The position numbers were made by a program, and so were the translations under genes. From Methylotenera versatilis 7 (GTDB taxonomy: Bacteria > Pseudomonadota > Gammaproteobacteria > Burkholderiales > Methylophilaceae): a stretch of 64,000 bases of DNA. The notes below the pieces were generated by a model that was not told the origin of the DNA, did no database searches, and worked only from the letters and a program-made list of their open reading frames with translations. Where the stretch lies: NCBI RefSeq assembly GCF_000799165.1, contig NZ_JUGF01000001.1:310001-374000 (forward strand), written 5' to 3'. Positions 1 through 8,392 of this stretch are shown one piece after another. Position 1 is the stretch's first letter. Each line of letters begins with the position of its first letter.

Positions 1-1
1 C

Positions 2-76
2 TTGGGTGAAGGTGAGAAATTATCTGGACTTGAGAAAATTGTTGAAACAGATGAAGAGTTGCCAGCTGCAGAATAA
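2..76 (+). CDS. gyrA: DNA gyrase subunit A, C-terminal end (partial)
   Basis: Only the last 24 codons and the stop are in the window. The visible tail contains [15 protein letters not shown] followed by an acidic end ([10 protein letters not shown]), which fits the last blade and acidic tail of the GyrA C-terminal DNA-wrapping domain. GyrA is the cleavage subunit of the type II topoisomerase that supercoils DNA. Its position directly in front of serC-pheA-hisC is the usual beta-proteobacterial arrangement and supports the call. The start lies upstream of the window. Confidence 0.75.
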   Translation: MGEGEKLSGLEKIVETDEELPAAE

Positions 77-96
77 TAATTTTATTTAAGAATAAT

Positions 97-1170
97 ATGA
101 AGCAAATTTATAACTTTTCTGCAGGCCCTGCAGTACTGCCAAAACCTGTGTTGGAACGTGCTCAAGCCGAAATGCTGGATTGGCATGGTAGTGGCATGAG
201 TGTGATGGAAATGTCACATCGAGGCAAAGAGTTCACCAGCATTTTAGAAAAAACAGAAGCAGATTTACGCACGTTATTAAGTATTCCAAATAATTATAAA
301 GTGCTATTTTTGCAGGGCGGCGCGATTGCTGAAAATGCCATCATACCGCTGAATTTGCTGGCTGGTAAAAGTGCGGATTATGTCGTTACCGGCGCATGGA
401 GCAAGCGCAGTGTGGAAGATGCGCGCGCATTCGGCACCATTAATATTGCTGCGAGCAGCGAAGCGGATGGTTTCACGCGTGTGCCTGATTTTTCAAGCTG
501 GCAATTGAATAAAGACGCAGCTTACGTGCATATCTGCACCAATGAAACCATTCACGGCGTTGAGTTCGATGGCATTCCAAATACAAGTGGTGTGCCGATT
601 GTGGCAGATATGTCTTCACACATTTTGTCACGACCGATTGATGTGAGTCAGTACGGTGTGATATACGGTGGTGCGCAAAAGAACATTGGCCCAGCCGGTT
701 TATGTATTGTGATTGTAAGAGAAGATTTATTGGATAAAGCGAACCCATTAACACCAGCGGTATTTAATTGGAAAACGCAGGCTGAAAATCACAGCATGAT
801 TAATACGCCGCCTACTTACGGCATCTATATTGCAGGTTTGGTATTTGAGTGGTTATTGGCGCAGGGCGGAGTGGCTGCGATTGAGCAGAAAAATATTGCT
901 AAAGCCAAACTTTTTTATGATTATGTAGATAATAGTGATTTTTATAGCAACAACATCGCACTGAATAATCGCTCACGCATGAATATTCCGTTCCGATTGC
1001 AGGATGAAAAACGCAATGATGCTTTTTTAAAAGGGGCTGAAGCGCAAGGTTTGCTGCAATTAAAAGGTCACCGGATTGTTGGTGGCATGCGTGCCAGCAT
1101 GTATAACGCTATGCCAATTGAAGGTGTGCGGGCATTGATTGAGTATATGAAGCAGTTTGAACGTGCATAA
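97..1170 (+). CDS. serC: Phosphoserine aminotransferase
   Basis: A cytosolic PLP enzyme that transfers an amino group from glutamate to 3-phosphohydroxypyruvate to give phosphoserine, and also acts in PLP synthesis. At 357 residues it has the normal family length. The N-terminus ([12 protein letters not shown]) is the family signature, and the PLP lysine is K195 in [11 protein letters not shown]. It starts 20 bases after gyrA and ends 15 bases before pheA, so it is probably the first gene of a serine/aromatic amino acid operon. Nothing looks truncated; other class V aminotransferases are less likely given the motifs. Confidence 0.96.
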   Translation: MKQIYNFSAGPAVLPKPVLERAQAEMLDWHGSGMSVMEMSHRGKEFTSILEKTEADLRTLLSIPNNYKVLFLQGGAIAENAIIPLNLLAGKSADYVVTGAWSKRSVEDARAFGTINIAASSEADGFTRVPDFSSWQLNKDAAYVHICTNETIHGVEFDGIPNTSGVPIVADMSSHILSRPIDVSQYGVIYGGAQKNIGPAGLCIVIVREDLLDKANPLTPAVFNWKTQAENHSMINTPPTYGIYIAGLVFEWLLAQGGVAAIEQKNIAKAKLFYDYVDNSDFYSNNIALNNRSRMNIPFRLQDEKRNDAFLKGAEAQGLLQLKGHRIVGGMRASMYNAMPIEGVRALIEYMKQFERA

Positions 1171-1185
1171 AAAAGTACATTAAAC

Positions 1186-2268
1186 ATGAGCGAGCAGTTA
1201 AAACAACACAGAGACCAGATTGATGCCATTGATGAGCAAATTTTAAAGCTTGTTAATGAACGGGCATCATTAGCGCACGCTATCGGCGGCTTAAAAGATG
1301 ACGGTGTCATTTACCGACCAGAGCGTGAAGCGCAGATTTTACGCCGTTTGCAAGCTAACAATAAAGGCCCATTATCCAGTGAAGCAGTCAGCCATATTTT
1401 TCGCGGTGTGATGTCGAATTGTCGTGCCTTAGAAAAGGAGCTTTCAATCGCGTTTTTGGGGCCGCTTGGTACGTATAGTGAAGAGGCTGCATTAAAGCAG
1501 TTTGGTTTAGGGCGCAGTGCGGTAGTATGTGCGAGCATTGACGAGGTATTTCGTACGCTAGAGGCAGAACAGGCCGACTACGGTGTAGTACCTGTGGAGA
1601 ATTCAACCGAAGGTGCAATTGGCTTAACGCTGGACTTACTATTAGCCAGCCCACTTAAAATCTGTGGCGAAATCACCTTGCCAATACACCATTGCTTACT
1701 CTCAAAACAGACCGATATTAGCCAGATCTCACATGTATTTTCGCATAGCCAATCATTGTCACAATGTCATGAATGGCTGAACAAGACATTGCCACGCGCG
1801 CAACGCGAGCCTGTTACCAGCAATGCATTTGCTGCGCAGATGATTCATAACCTGGTTTCAAGTGATAATACTTTTGCCGCTGCAATTGCCAGCAAGCGTG
1901 CTGCAGAGCTATTCAATTTAAATATTTTAGCCGAAAATATTGAAGATGACCCTAAAAATACTACGCGCTTTTTAGTGTTGGGCCGGCATGAAGTTGCGCC
2001 TTCAGGAAGCGATAAAACCTCTGTTGTCATGACCACACAAAATAAACCAGGTGCGATGCTGGAGTTGCTGGAGCCACTTTCCCGGCATGGCGTCAGCATG
2101 ACAAAATTCGAGTCACGCCCATCCAAACAGGGTTTATGGGATTATGTCTTTTACGTGGATGTTGAAGGTCATCAAACAGACGCGAAAGTGAAAGCTGCTT
2201 TGCAGGATTGCAAAACACGTGCGTCTTTCCTCAAGGTGCTGGGCTCTTATCCAACAGCCGTCGTTTAA
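1186..2268 (+). CDS. pheA: Bifunctional chorismate mutase / prephenate dehydratase (P-protein)
   Basis: Converts chorismate to prephenate and then phenylpyruvate, the committed route to phenylalanine. Three domains can be read in order: an AroQ-type chorismate mutase helix bundle (about residues 1-88, with RDQIDAIDEQILKL), a prephenate dehydratase domain (about 90-270, with GPLGTYSEEAA, ENSTEGAIG and the catalytic-type NTTRFLVLG), and a C-terminal ACT domain (about 275-355) whose ESRP motif is associated with phenylalanine feedback inhibition. Length (360 residues) is typical. It lies 15 bases after serC and 30 bases before hisC, which fits co-transcription. Confidence 0.95.
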   Translation: MSEQLKQHRDQIDAIDEQILKLVNERASLAHAIGGLKDDGVIYRPEREAQILRRLQANNKGPLSSEAVSHIFRGVMSNCRALEKELSIAFLGPLGTYSEEAALKQFGLGRSAVVCASIDEVFRTLEAEQADYGVVPVENSTEGAIGLTLDLLLASPLKICGEITLPIHHCLLSKQTDISQISHVFSHSQSLSQCHEWLNKTLPRAQREPVTSNAFAAQMIHNLVSSDNTFAAAIASKRAAELFNLNILAENIEDDPKNTTRFLVLGRHEVAPSGSDKTSVVMTTQNKPGAMLELLEPLSRHGVSMTKFESRPSKQGLWDYVFYVDVEGHQTDAKVKAALQDCKTRASFLKVLGSYPTAVV

Positions 2269-2298
2269 GTCAAATTTAGAAATTGTAAGGTTTTCTGT

Positions 2299-3417
2299 AT
2301 GCAATCATCCGATGTCAATTTAGCTGAATTAGCACCCGAATATGTACGCGCTATTGCGCCGTATCAAGGCGGAAAACCGATTAGCGAGCTTGCACGCGAG
2401 ATGGGTTTGAATGAAGTGGATATCGTTAAGCTTGCTTCAAATGAAAATCCTTTAGGCATTAGTCCAAAAGCGCAAATGGCGATTGAAGACGCTATCGGGG
2501 ATATTGCGCGTTATCCGGATGGTAATAGTTTTGCTTTGCGCGATGTCGTGAGCAAAAAATTCAATGTCGCGCCTAACCAGATTGTGTTTGGCAACGGCTC
2601 AAACGATATTTTAGAGTTATCGGCGCGTGCTTTTTTGCGTGCAGGCGATGAGGCCATCTATTCGCAGCATGCTTTTGCTGTTTATCCATTGGTAACGCTG
2701 GCGGTTGGCGCTACTGGAGTGGTGATCCCCGCTAAAAATTATGCACATGATTTAGATGCGTTTGTTAAAGCGATTACGCCAAAAACACGCTTGATTTTTA
2801 TTGCGAATCCGAATAATCCAACCGGTACTTTAATTGCTAAAAATGCGCTAAAAGCATTTTTAAAACAAGTGCCTAATCATGTTCTGGTCGTGTTGGATGA
2901 AGCGTATGATGAGTATTTATCTGCTGACAATAAATCTGAAGCAATTGAATGGTTAAGTGAGTTTAACAATTTGGTTATTTCACGCACTTTTTCAAAAGCT
3001 TATGGTCTGGCTGGCTTGCGTATCGGCTTTGGTTTGATGCATGCCAGCGTTGCCGATATGCTGAACCGTGTGCGCCAGCCATTTAATGTGAATAGTATTG
3101 CACAGGTGGCGGCTATTGCTTCACTTGAGGATGAGGATTTTGTCGCACGCAGTTATGCATTAAATCAGGCGGGAATGCTGCAATTGACACAAGGTTTTCA
3201 TCAACTAGGTTTAGAATATATTCCATCGCATGCCAATTTTATTAGTTTTAAAATTAAAAATGCTGCAGCAGTTAACCAACAATTGCTTAAAAATGGTGTC
3301 ATCGTGCGACCAGTCGCCAATTACGAAATGCCCGATTACTTACGTGTGAGCATTGGATTGTTCAGCGAAAACGCAAGATTTTTAGAAGTATTAAAACAGA
3401 TTGTCAAAAATGACTGA
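2299..3417 (+). CDS. hisC: Histidinol-phosphate aminotransferase (probably also aromatic transaminase)
   Basis: A fold-type I PLP aminotransferase of 372 residues. The PLP lysine is K233 in SRTFSKAYGLAGLRIGF, preceded by the NPNNPTG substrate-binding motif and LDEAYDEY. The family makes L-histidinol phosphate from imidazole-acetol phosphate. Beta-proteobacterial copies next to pheA, often called HisC2, are commonly thought to transaminate phenylpyruvate or hydroxyphenylpyruvate. The pheA and DAHP synthase neighbours favour that aromatic role here, but it is inference. Its 3' end overlaps the next gene by 8 bases. Confidence 0.92.
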   Translation: MQSSDVNLAELAPEYVRAIAPYQGGKPISELAREMGLNEVDIVKLASNENPLGISPKAQMAIEDAIGDIARYPDGNSFALRDVVSKKFNVAPNQIVFGNGSNDILELSARAFLRAGDEAIYSQHAFAVYPLVTLAVGATGVVIPAKNYAHDLDAFVKAITPKTRLIFIANPNNPTGTLIAKNALKAFLKQVPNHVLVVLDEAYDEYLSADNKSEAIEWLSEFNNLVISRTFSKAYGLAGLRIGFGLMHASVADMLNRVRQPFNVNSIAQVAAIASLEDEDFVARSYALNQAGMLQLTQGFHQLGLEYIPSHANFISFKIKNAAAVNQQLLKNGVIVRPVANYEMPDYLRVSIGLFSENARFLEVLKQIVKND

Positions 3418-4510
3418 GCAAGAAAAACTAGCATACGAAAAACTGGCAACAGATGATGTTCGTATTAAAGAAATCAATACGCTGATTACACCATCAGCCT
3501 TACTGGCGCGTTTTAAAGAAAACGCCGAATCTACACACAAAATACTGCAAACGCGTACAGCTATTCATCGCATACTGCATGAAGCCGATGACCGCTTGCT
3601 GGTTGTCGTAGGACCATGCTCTATCCATGATGTGAAAGCTGGTATGGAGTATGCGCACCGTTTGTTAGAAATACGTAAAACTCTGGCTGCAGACTTGTTG
3701 ATTGTGATGCGCGTGTATTTTGAGAAGCCACGCACTACAGTGGGCTGGAAAGGTTTGATTAACGATCCGCATTTAGATGGCAGTTATCAGATTAATGAAG
3801 GTTTGGAAATTGCGCGTAAATTTTTGCTGGATGTGAATGAAATCGGCATGCCTGCTGGCGCAGAATTTTTGGACACGATTACGCCGCAATACACGGCTGA
3901 TTTAGTGAGCTGGGGCGCAATTGGCGCACGTACCACCGAATCGCAAGTGCATCGTGAATTGGCATCAGGCTTATCTTGCCCAATCGGTTTTAAAAACGGC
4001 ACAGATGGCAGTGTACGCGTGGCGACTGATGCCATTAAAACGGCATCCAGCCCACATCATTTTTTATCCGTCACCAAAGAAGGCCAGTCCGCTATTATTT
4101 CGACAACGGGCAATGAAGATTGCCATGTGATTTTGCGTGGTGGAAAAACGCCAAATTATGATGCAAAAAGTGTTGATGCGGCGTGCAAGCAACTGGTTGA
4201 AGCCGGACTTGAGCCAAGACTGATGATTGATTGCAGTCATGCCAATAGCAGTAAGCAATACAGCAAACAAACAGAAGTAGCGCAGGATGTGGCGAATCAA
4301 GTCGGTGCAGGAGATGCACGCATTATCGGTTTGATGATTGAGTCGCACTTGGTAGAAGGCCGCCAGGATCACACACCGGGTTGTGATTTAGTATATGGGC
4401 AATCGATTACCGATGGTTGCATTAGCTGGGAAGATACGATCGATGTTTTAGAGGTTTTAGCGGCAGCCGTGCGTAAACGCCGCCATCAAAGGTTAAGTGA
4501 GGAAATTTAG
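3410..4510 (+). CDS. aroG: 3-deoxy-7-phosphoheptulonate (DAHP) synthase, class I
   Basis: Catalyses the first step of the shikimate pathway: phosphoenolpyruvate plus erythrose 4-phosphate gives DAHP. Family motifs are clear: VVGPCSIHD near residue 70, VYFEKPRTTVGWKGLINDP (PEP site), GARTTESQVHR, GFKNGTDG and the metal-ligand region MIDCSHANSSK. The ATG at 3410 gives 366 residues; an in-frame TTG at 3401 would add SK-type residues but has no better ribosome site. The gene overlaps the hisC stop, so translation is probably coupled. Which feedback specificity (Phe, Tyr or Trp type) applies cannot be read from the sequence, so the symbol is tentative. Confidence 0.93.
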   Translation: MTEQEKLAYEKLATDDVRIKEINTLITPSALLARFKENAESTHKILQTRTAIHRILHEADDRLLVVVGPCSIHDVKAGMEYAHRLLEIRKTLAADLLIVMRVYFEKPRTTVGWKGLINDPHLDGSYQINEGLEIARKFLLDVNEIGMPAGAEFLDTITPQYTADLVSWGAIGARTTESQVHRELASGLSCPIGFKNGTDGSVRVATDAIKTASSPHHFLSVTKEGQSAIISTTGNEDCHVILRGGKTPNYDAKSVDAACKQLVEAGLEPRLMIDCSHANSSKQYSKQTEVAQDVANQVGAGDARIIGLMIESHLVEGRQDHTPGCDLVYGQSITDGCISWEDTIDVLEVLAAAVRKRRHQRLSEEI

Positions 4511-4678
4511 CGCTGTTTTGAAGTGGTGATATTAGTCATATAGGCATCATGAATTTACTTAGTGTTTATTCGGTATCTTTGCGGTGTTGATAGAACTAAA
4601 TAGCGCGCAGAATTCGTTTCACGTTGTAGCAATAATGAAATGACAACGAACTTAATAACTACTTAAAGGAAAATTATC

Positions 4679-4750
4679 ATGTGGACAACACCAGCAGCTA
4701 CAGAAATGCGTTTTGGCTTTGAAGTAACAATGTACGTAATGAATAAATAA
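4679..4750 (+). CDS. pqqA: PQQ precursor peptide PqqA
   Basis: A 23-residue ORF (MWTTPAATEMRFGFEVTMYV plus MNK) preceded by AAAGGA about 8 bases upstream. It contains the conserved Glu and Tyr spaced as E-V-T-M-Y; these residues are cross-linked by PqqE and become the carbon skeleton of pyrroloquinoline quinone. The peptide is ribosomally made and post-translationally processed in the cytoplasm. It sits 137 bases before pqqB with a hairpin between, the usual way pqqA is expressed in excess of the enzymes. The preceding 168 bases (4511-4678) hold no gene and presumably the operon promoter, though no convincing -35/-10 pair could be fixed. Confidence 0.97.
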   Translation: MWTTPAATEMRFGFEVTMYVMNK

Positions 4751-4773
4751 TTAGTGTTTTTTGCTAATTAGTG

Positions 4774-4805
4774 AAAAAAGGCTGCCGCAAGACAGCCTTT
4801 TTTTA
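4774..4805 (+). terminator. Terminator/attenuator between pqqA and pqqB
   Basis: An AAAAAAGGCTG ... CAGCCTTTTTTT stem with an 8-base loop is followed by a run of T residues. It lies 24 bases after the pqqA stop and 83 bases before pqqB. It looks like a leaky intrinsic terminator that would give a short abundant pqqA transcript and less pqqBCDE readthrough, as reported for pqq operons in other bacteria. The leakiness here is inferred. Confidence 0.8.
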
Positions 4806-4887
4806 TAGAAACGCTTGTTCTATAAAAAAGTAAAAGTAAATGTAACAAGAGTAAAATTTATAGCTTATTCATTCGGTAAAGAATCTC

Positions 4888-5820
4888 ATGCATATTCACG
4901 TTTTAGGTGCCGCAGCGGGCGGTGGTTTTCCACAATGGAACTGTAATTGTTTCAATTGTGATGGCTTAAGAAAAAAAACAATCAAAGCAACCAAGCGTAC
5001 GCAGTCTTCCATCTGCGTGAGTGGTGATGGTGTTAATTGGGTTTTATTCAATGCATCACCCGATGTATTACAACAAATTCAGGATTTCGCACCGTTACAA
5101 CCGGGCCGCAATATCAGGGATTCAGGCATTCAGGCAATCATCTTGATTGATGCGCAAATTGATCATACGACAGGTTTATTCATGCTGCGCGAAGGGCAGG
5201 TTAAACGTGAAATATACTGTACTGATATGGTGTATGAAGATTTAACCAGCGGTAATCAAGTGCTGAATATTCTAGGCCACTACTGTGGCATTAACCGTCA
5301 CGATGTGCCGATTGACGGGAAACAAAGCTTCACTATTCCAAATGTACCCAATTTAAAATTTACAGCCGTTGCATTGAAAAGCGCTGCACCGCCATATTCG
5401 CCACATCGTAATGACCCGCACCCTGGCGATACCATCGGCGTATTGATAGAAGAAATCAGCACCGGTAAAAAATGCTGGTATTCACCTGGATTAGGTGAGA
5501 TTGAGCCACATTTACCAGAATTGATGAGTCAGGCCGATTGCATCATGGTGGATGGTACGTTTTGGACCAATACGGAAATGATTGATATGGGTTTGATGAC
5601 CAAAACGGCGCGTAGTATTGGTCATAACCCTCAATCGGGTGAAGGAGGCATGATTGAAAAACTAGATGAGTTTGGCCTAAAAGATGGTAAGGAAGTACGT
5701 AAGGTATTGATTCATATTAACAATACTAATCCTATTCTGCGTGAAGACTCTGCGGAACGCGCGATACTGAATCAACATAAAATTGAAGTGGCGTATGACG
5801 GCATGGATATTATTCTTTAA
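4888..5820 (+). CDS. pqqB: PQQ biosynthesis protein PqqB
   Basis: A 310-residue protein of the metallo-beta-lactamase fold, needed for efficient PQQ formation and proposed to act as an oxygenase or hydroxylase on the cross-linked PqqA-derived intermediate. The N-terminus [18 protein letters not shown] and the cysteine pair C-N-C-F-N-C are the PqqB hallmark. Length is close to the usual 300-310. It is followed after 11 bases by pqqC. There is no obvious signal peptide, so the protein is predicted to be cytoplasmic. The start ATG has a weak GGTAAAGA-like ribosome site upstream. Confidence 0.96.
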   Translation: MHIHVLGAAAGGGFPQWNCNCFNCDGLRKKTIKATKRTQSSICVSGDGVNWVLFNASPDVLQQIQDFAPLQPGRNIRDSGIQAIILIDAQIDHTTGLFMLREGQVKREIYCTDMVYEDLTSGNQVLNILGHYCGINRHDVPIDGKQSFTIPNVPNLKFTAVALKSAAPPYSPHRNDPHPGDTIGVLIEEISTGKKCWYSPGLGEIEPHLPELMSQADCIMVDGTFWTNTEMIDMGLMTKTARSIGHNPQSGEGGMIEKLDEFGLKDGKEVRKVLIHINNTNPILREDSAERAILNQHKIEVAYDGMDIIL

Positions 5821-5831
5821 GTGAGACGAGA

Positions 5832-6584
5832 ATGACTGAACAATTAAAACCTTGGACTAGAGCAGAATTCGAAGAAAAGCTACGTGAAAAAGGTCGTGGC
5901 TATCATATCTATCATCCTTTTCACGTAATGATGTATGAAGGTAAATTAAGCAAAGAGCAATTGCAATGTTGGGTGGCAAACCGTTTTTATTATCAAATCG
6001 CCATTCCAATGAAAGACGCAGCGATTCTTTCTAACTGCCCAGACAAAGAAGTTCGTAAAGAGTGGATTGTGCGCATTACAGACCATGATGGAGTCGGTGA
6101 CCAAGTTGGCGGTATTGAAGCGTGGATTCAATTGGGTGAAGCAGTTGGCTTAACGCGCGAGCAAGTCACTTCACTTGAAATGGTGAGTCCAGGTGTGCGA
6201 TTTTCCGTAGATGCTTATATCAATTTTGCTAAACAACGTAGTTGGCAAGAGTCAGTCTGTTCAAGCTTAACCGAGTTATTTGCACCACATATCCATCAGC
6301 AACGCATTAGTTCATGGCCGACGATGTATCCGTGGATTAAAGAAGAAGGTTTGAGCTACTTTAAAAAACGCCTGACTGAAGCGCGTCGTGATGTAGAGCA
6401 GGGTTTGAGTGTCACTTTAGATTATTTTAGCGAAACGCGTGAAAAGCAATTGCAAGCGCTGGATATTTTGCAATTTAAACTCAATGTACTGTGGGTGATT
6501 GCTGATTCTATTATGTTGGCGTCAACCGATATTAAGGTAGAGGGGCGTGATTATTTGCGTCAACCAGTGATTAACTTTGAGTAG
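5832..6584 (+). CDS. pqqC: Pyrroloquinoline-quinone synthase PqqC
   Basis: The cofactor-less oxidase that performs the last step of PQQ synthesis, ring closure and eight-electron oxidation of AHQQ. The 250-residue sequence is all-helical in character, as in the TenA/PqqC fold, and carries [16 protein letters not shown] near the N-terminus, [17 protein letters not shown], and the DHDG stretch typical of PqqC. It is set between pqqB (11 bases) and pqqD (4 bases) in one transcript. Length and motifs are those of an intact stand-alone PqqC, not the PqqC/D fusion found in some methylotrophs such as Methylorubrum. Confidence 0.96.
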   Translation: MTEQLKPWTRAEFEEKLREKGRGYHIYHPFHVMMYEGKLSKEQLQCWVANRFYYQIAIPMKDAAILSNCPDKEVRKEWIVRITDHDGVGDQVGGIEAWIQLGEAVGLTREQVTSLEMVSPGVRFSVDAYINFAKQRSWQESVCSSLTELFAPHIHQQRISSWPTMYPWIKEEGLSYFKKRLTEARRDVEQGLSVTLDYFSETREKQLQALDILQFKLNVLWVIADSIMLASTDIKVEGRDYLRQPVINFE

Positions 6585-6588
6585 ATAA

Positions 6589-6870
6589 ATGGAAAATAAT
6601 ATACAAAATTCAGACGTTTTCGCAATTGCGTTGCACCATCGTTTCCAGTGGGAAGAGGCACAGCAAAGCTATGTGATACTTTTTCCGGAAGGCATGGTCA
6701 AACTAAATGGTGGTGCAGGTGAGGTCATTAAGCGAGTGGATGGTAAAGCGAGCGTCAGTGAGATTGTGGCAGATTTGAAACGTACTTTTCCCGATGTGGA
6801 AAATATTGAAAAAGACATTATTGGCATGTTTGAGATGGCATATGGCAAAGCTTGGATTCGTAAACTGTAG
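6589..6870 (+). CDS. pqqD: PqqA-binding chaperone PqqD
   Basis: A 93-residue RiPP-recognition (RRE) protein. It binds PqqA and presents it to the radical SAM enzyme PqqE. Recognisable features are the beta-strand region HRFQWEEAQQSYVILFPEGM, the VKLNGGAGEVIKRVDG segment and a C-terminal winged-helix-like part (SVSEIVADLKRTFPDV). It begins 4 bases after pqqC and is separated from pqqE by 92 bases, a slightly larger gap than elsewhere in the operon. A stand-alone PqqD is consistent with the stand-alone PqqC upstream. Confidence 0.95.
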   Translation: MENNIQNSDVFAIALHHRFQWEEAQQSYVILFPEGMVKLNGGAGEVIKRVDGKASVSEIVADLKRTFPDVENIEKDIIGMFEMAYGKAWIRKL

Positions 6871-6962
6871 GAGATAAGTGGTACGAAATTGGAAATTTCA
6901 GGTGTTTAAAACGGTTAAGTTGTGCTGGTAACGCAATAAGCCCAACAGCAAGGAGTAGCAAA

Positions 6963-8192
6963 ATGACACAGACATCGTTAGGTGAGTCAGTAGTTCAGAA
7001 GGAGATACACTCTCAAGCGCAAAACAATGGCGTTGCGGCGAATATCACGCATACTCAGCCGCTGTGGTTACTGGCTGAGGTGACCTATCGCTGTCCATTA
7101 CATTGTGCCTTTTGCTATAACCCGACAGATTACGACAAACACACGCAAAATGAGCTGACGACTGAGCAGTGGATTCAGGCCTTACGCGATGCGCGCAAAA
7201 TGGGCGCGATTCAGCTGGGTATTTCGGGCGGCGAGCCGTTATTGCGTGACGATATTGAAGATATTGTCATTGAAGCCAAAAAGCTGGGCTATTACAGCAA
7301 TCTCATTACTTCAGGCGTCGGCTTAACTGAAAAACGTATTCAAGCGTTTAAAGATGGTGGTCTGGATCACATCCAGCTTTCCATGCACGATATTACCGAA
7401 GAGATTAATAATTTCATCACCAACACACGTACATTTGAGTTGAAGAAAAAAGTCGCTGCCATGATTAAAAATCACGGCTATCCAATGGTGTTAAACGTGG
7501 TGATTCACCGCTATAACATTGGGCATATCAAAGAAATTCTTGAAATGGCCGAGGCACTAGGTGCCGATTATGTTGAGTTGGCCAATACACAATATTATGG
7601 TTGGTCGTTGGTTAACCGTAGCCAGTTAATGCCGCTTAAAGAGCAAATTGACGAAGCGGAAAGAATCACCAACGAATTCCGCGAAAAAGTCGGCAATAAA
7701 ATGAAAATATTTTTTGTGGTGCCCGATTATTTTGGCAATCGCCCAAAAAAATGTATGAACGGCTGGGGCGAAGTGTTTATGATTGTGACAGCTAATGGCG
7801 ATGTTTTGCCTTGCCATTCTGCACGCGTGTTGCCCAATATGCAGTTCCCGAATGTGCGGGAGAATGGGCTTGAGTACGCTTGGAAAGAAAGTCCTGCATT
7901 TAACAAATACCGTGGCACGGCCTGGATGAAAGGGCCTTGTGTCACTTGTCCCGAAAAAATGAATGATTTAGGCGGCTGTCGCTGTCAAGCATTTTTGCTT
8001 ACCGGCGATGCAGAAAGCGCCGACCCGGTTTGTTCATTGTCGCCCAATCATCATTTAATTGAAAAAGCGATTGAGGATTCTAAAAATCCTGTATTGGCAT
8101 CACAACCGATTATTTTTAGAACGGACAAAAATTCTAAAAAATACGTTGCTGGTGATAAAGAGCGGGTAGAGGAGTTTCACGCACTGCCTTAA
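6963..8192 (+). CDS. pqqE: PqqA peptide cyclase PqqE (radical SAM)
   Basis: Forms the Glu-Tyr carbon-carbon bond in PqqA. The radical SAM cluster motif is C44-x3-C48-x2-C51 (CPLHCAFC), followed by the GGEPLL SAM-binding motif. A SPASM-type cysteine set is at the C-terminus (CHSARVLP, CVTCPEKM, GGCRCQAF, DPVC) for auxiliary FeS clusters. The protein is 409 residues, somewhat longer than many PqqE proteins (about 370-390): it has roughly 30 residues before the first strand and a lysine-rich tail. The ATG at 6963 is preceded by AAGGAG 7 bases away, so the long N-terminus is likely genuine. No pqqF/pqqG protease gene follows. Confidence 0.96.
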   Translation: MTQTSLGESVVQKEIHSQAQNNGVAANITHTQPLWLLAEVTYRCPLHCAFCYNPTDYDKHTQNELTTEQWIQALRDARKMGAIQLGISGGEPLLRDDIEDIVIEAKKLGYYSNLITSGVGLTEKRIQAFKDGGLDHIQLSMHDITEEINNFITNTRTFELKKKVAAMIKNHGYPMVLNVVIHRYNIGHIKEILEMAEALGADYVELANTQYYGWSLVNRSQLMPLKEQIDEAERITNEFREKVGNKMKIFFVVPDYFGNRPKKCMNGWGEVFMIVTANGDVLPCHSARVLPNMQFPNVRENGLEYAWKESPAFNKYRGTAWMKGPCVTCPEKMNDLGGCRCQAFLLTGDAESADPVCSLSPNHHLIEKAIEDSKNPVLASQPIIFRTDKNSKKYVAGDKERVEEFHALP

Positions 8193-8392
8193 CAATTAGC
8201 TGATAAAATTCAGTTTCTATTGTTTTTAAGGCATTCAGTATGGCTAACTGCTGACCTATTACTTTCGTTTTGGCTTCCACCAATCGCGCCGCGTTAATCG
8301 TAATAATTAACGCATGATAGATACCATTTATCAGGCCGATGCTGGAATTGCACGTATTATCACCAATCAATAACTTAACGATTTAACTTCTA
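8193..8392. other. Intergenic region after pqqE with a hairpin and a weak reverse ORF
   Basis: Two hundred bases separate pqqE from the MFS gene. They contain a perfect 8-bp inverted repeat GCGTTAAT/ATTAACGC at 8291-8313, without a T-run. On the minus strand a 78-codon frame (8370 to 8134) runs through the region and into the end of pqqE. Its translation (for example LVEAKTKVIGQQLAILNALK) is plausible helix, but there is no ribosome site and no recognised family, so it is not called as a gene. A decayed gene fragment is possible. Confidence 0.35.
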
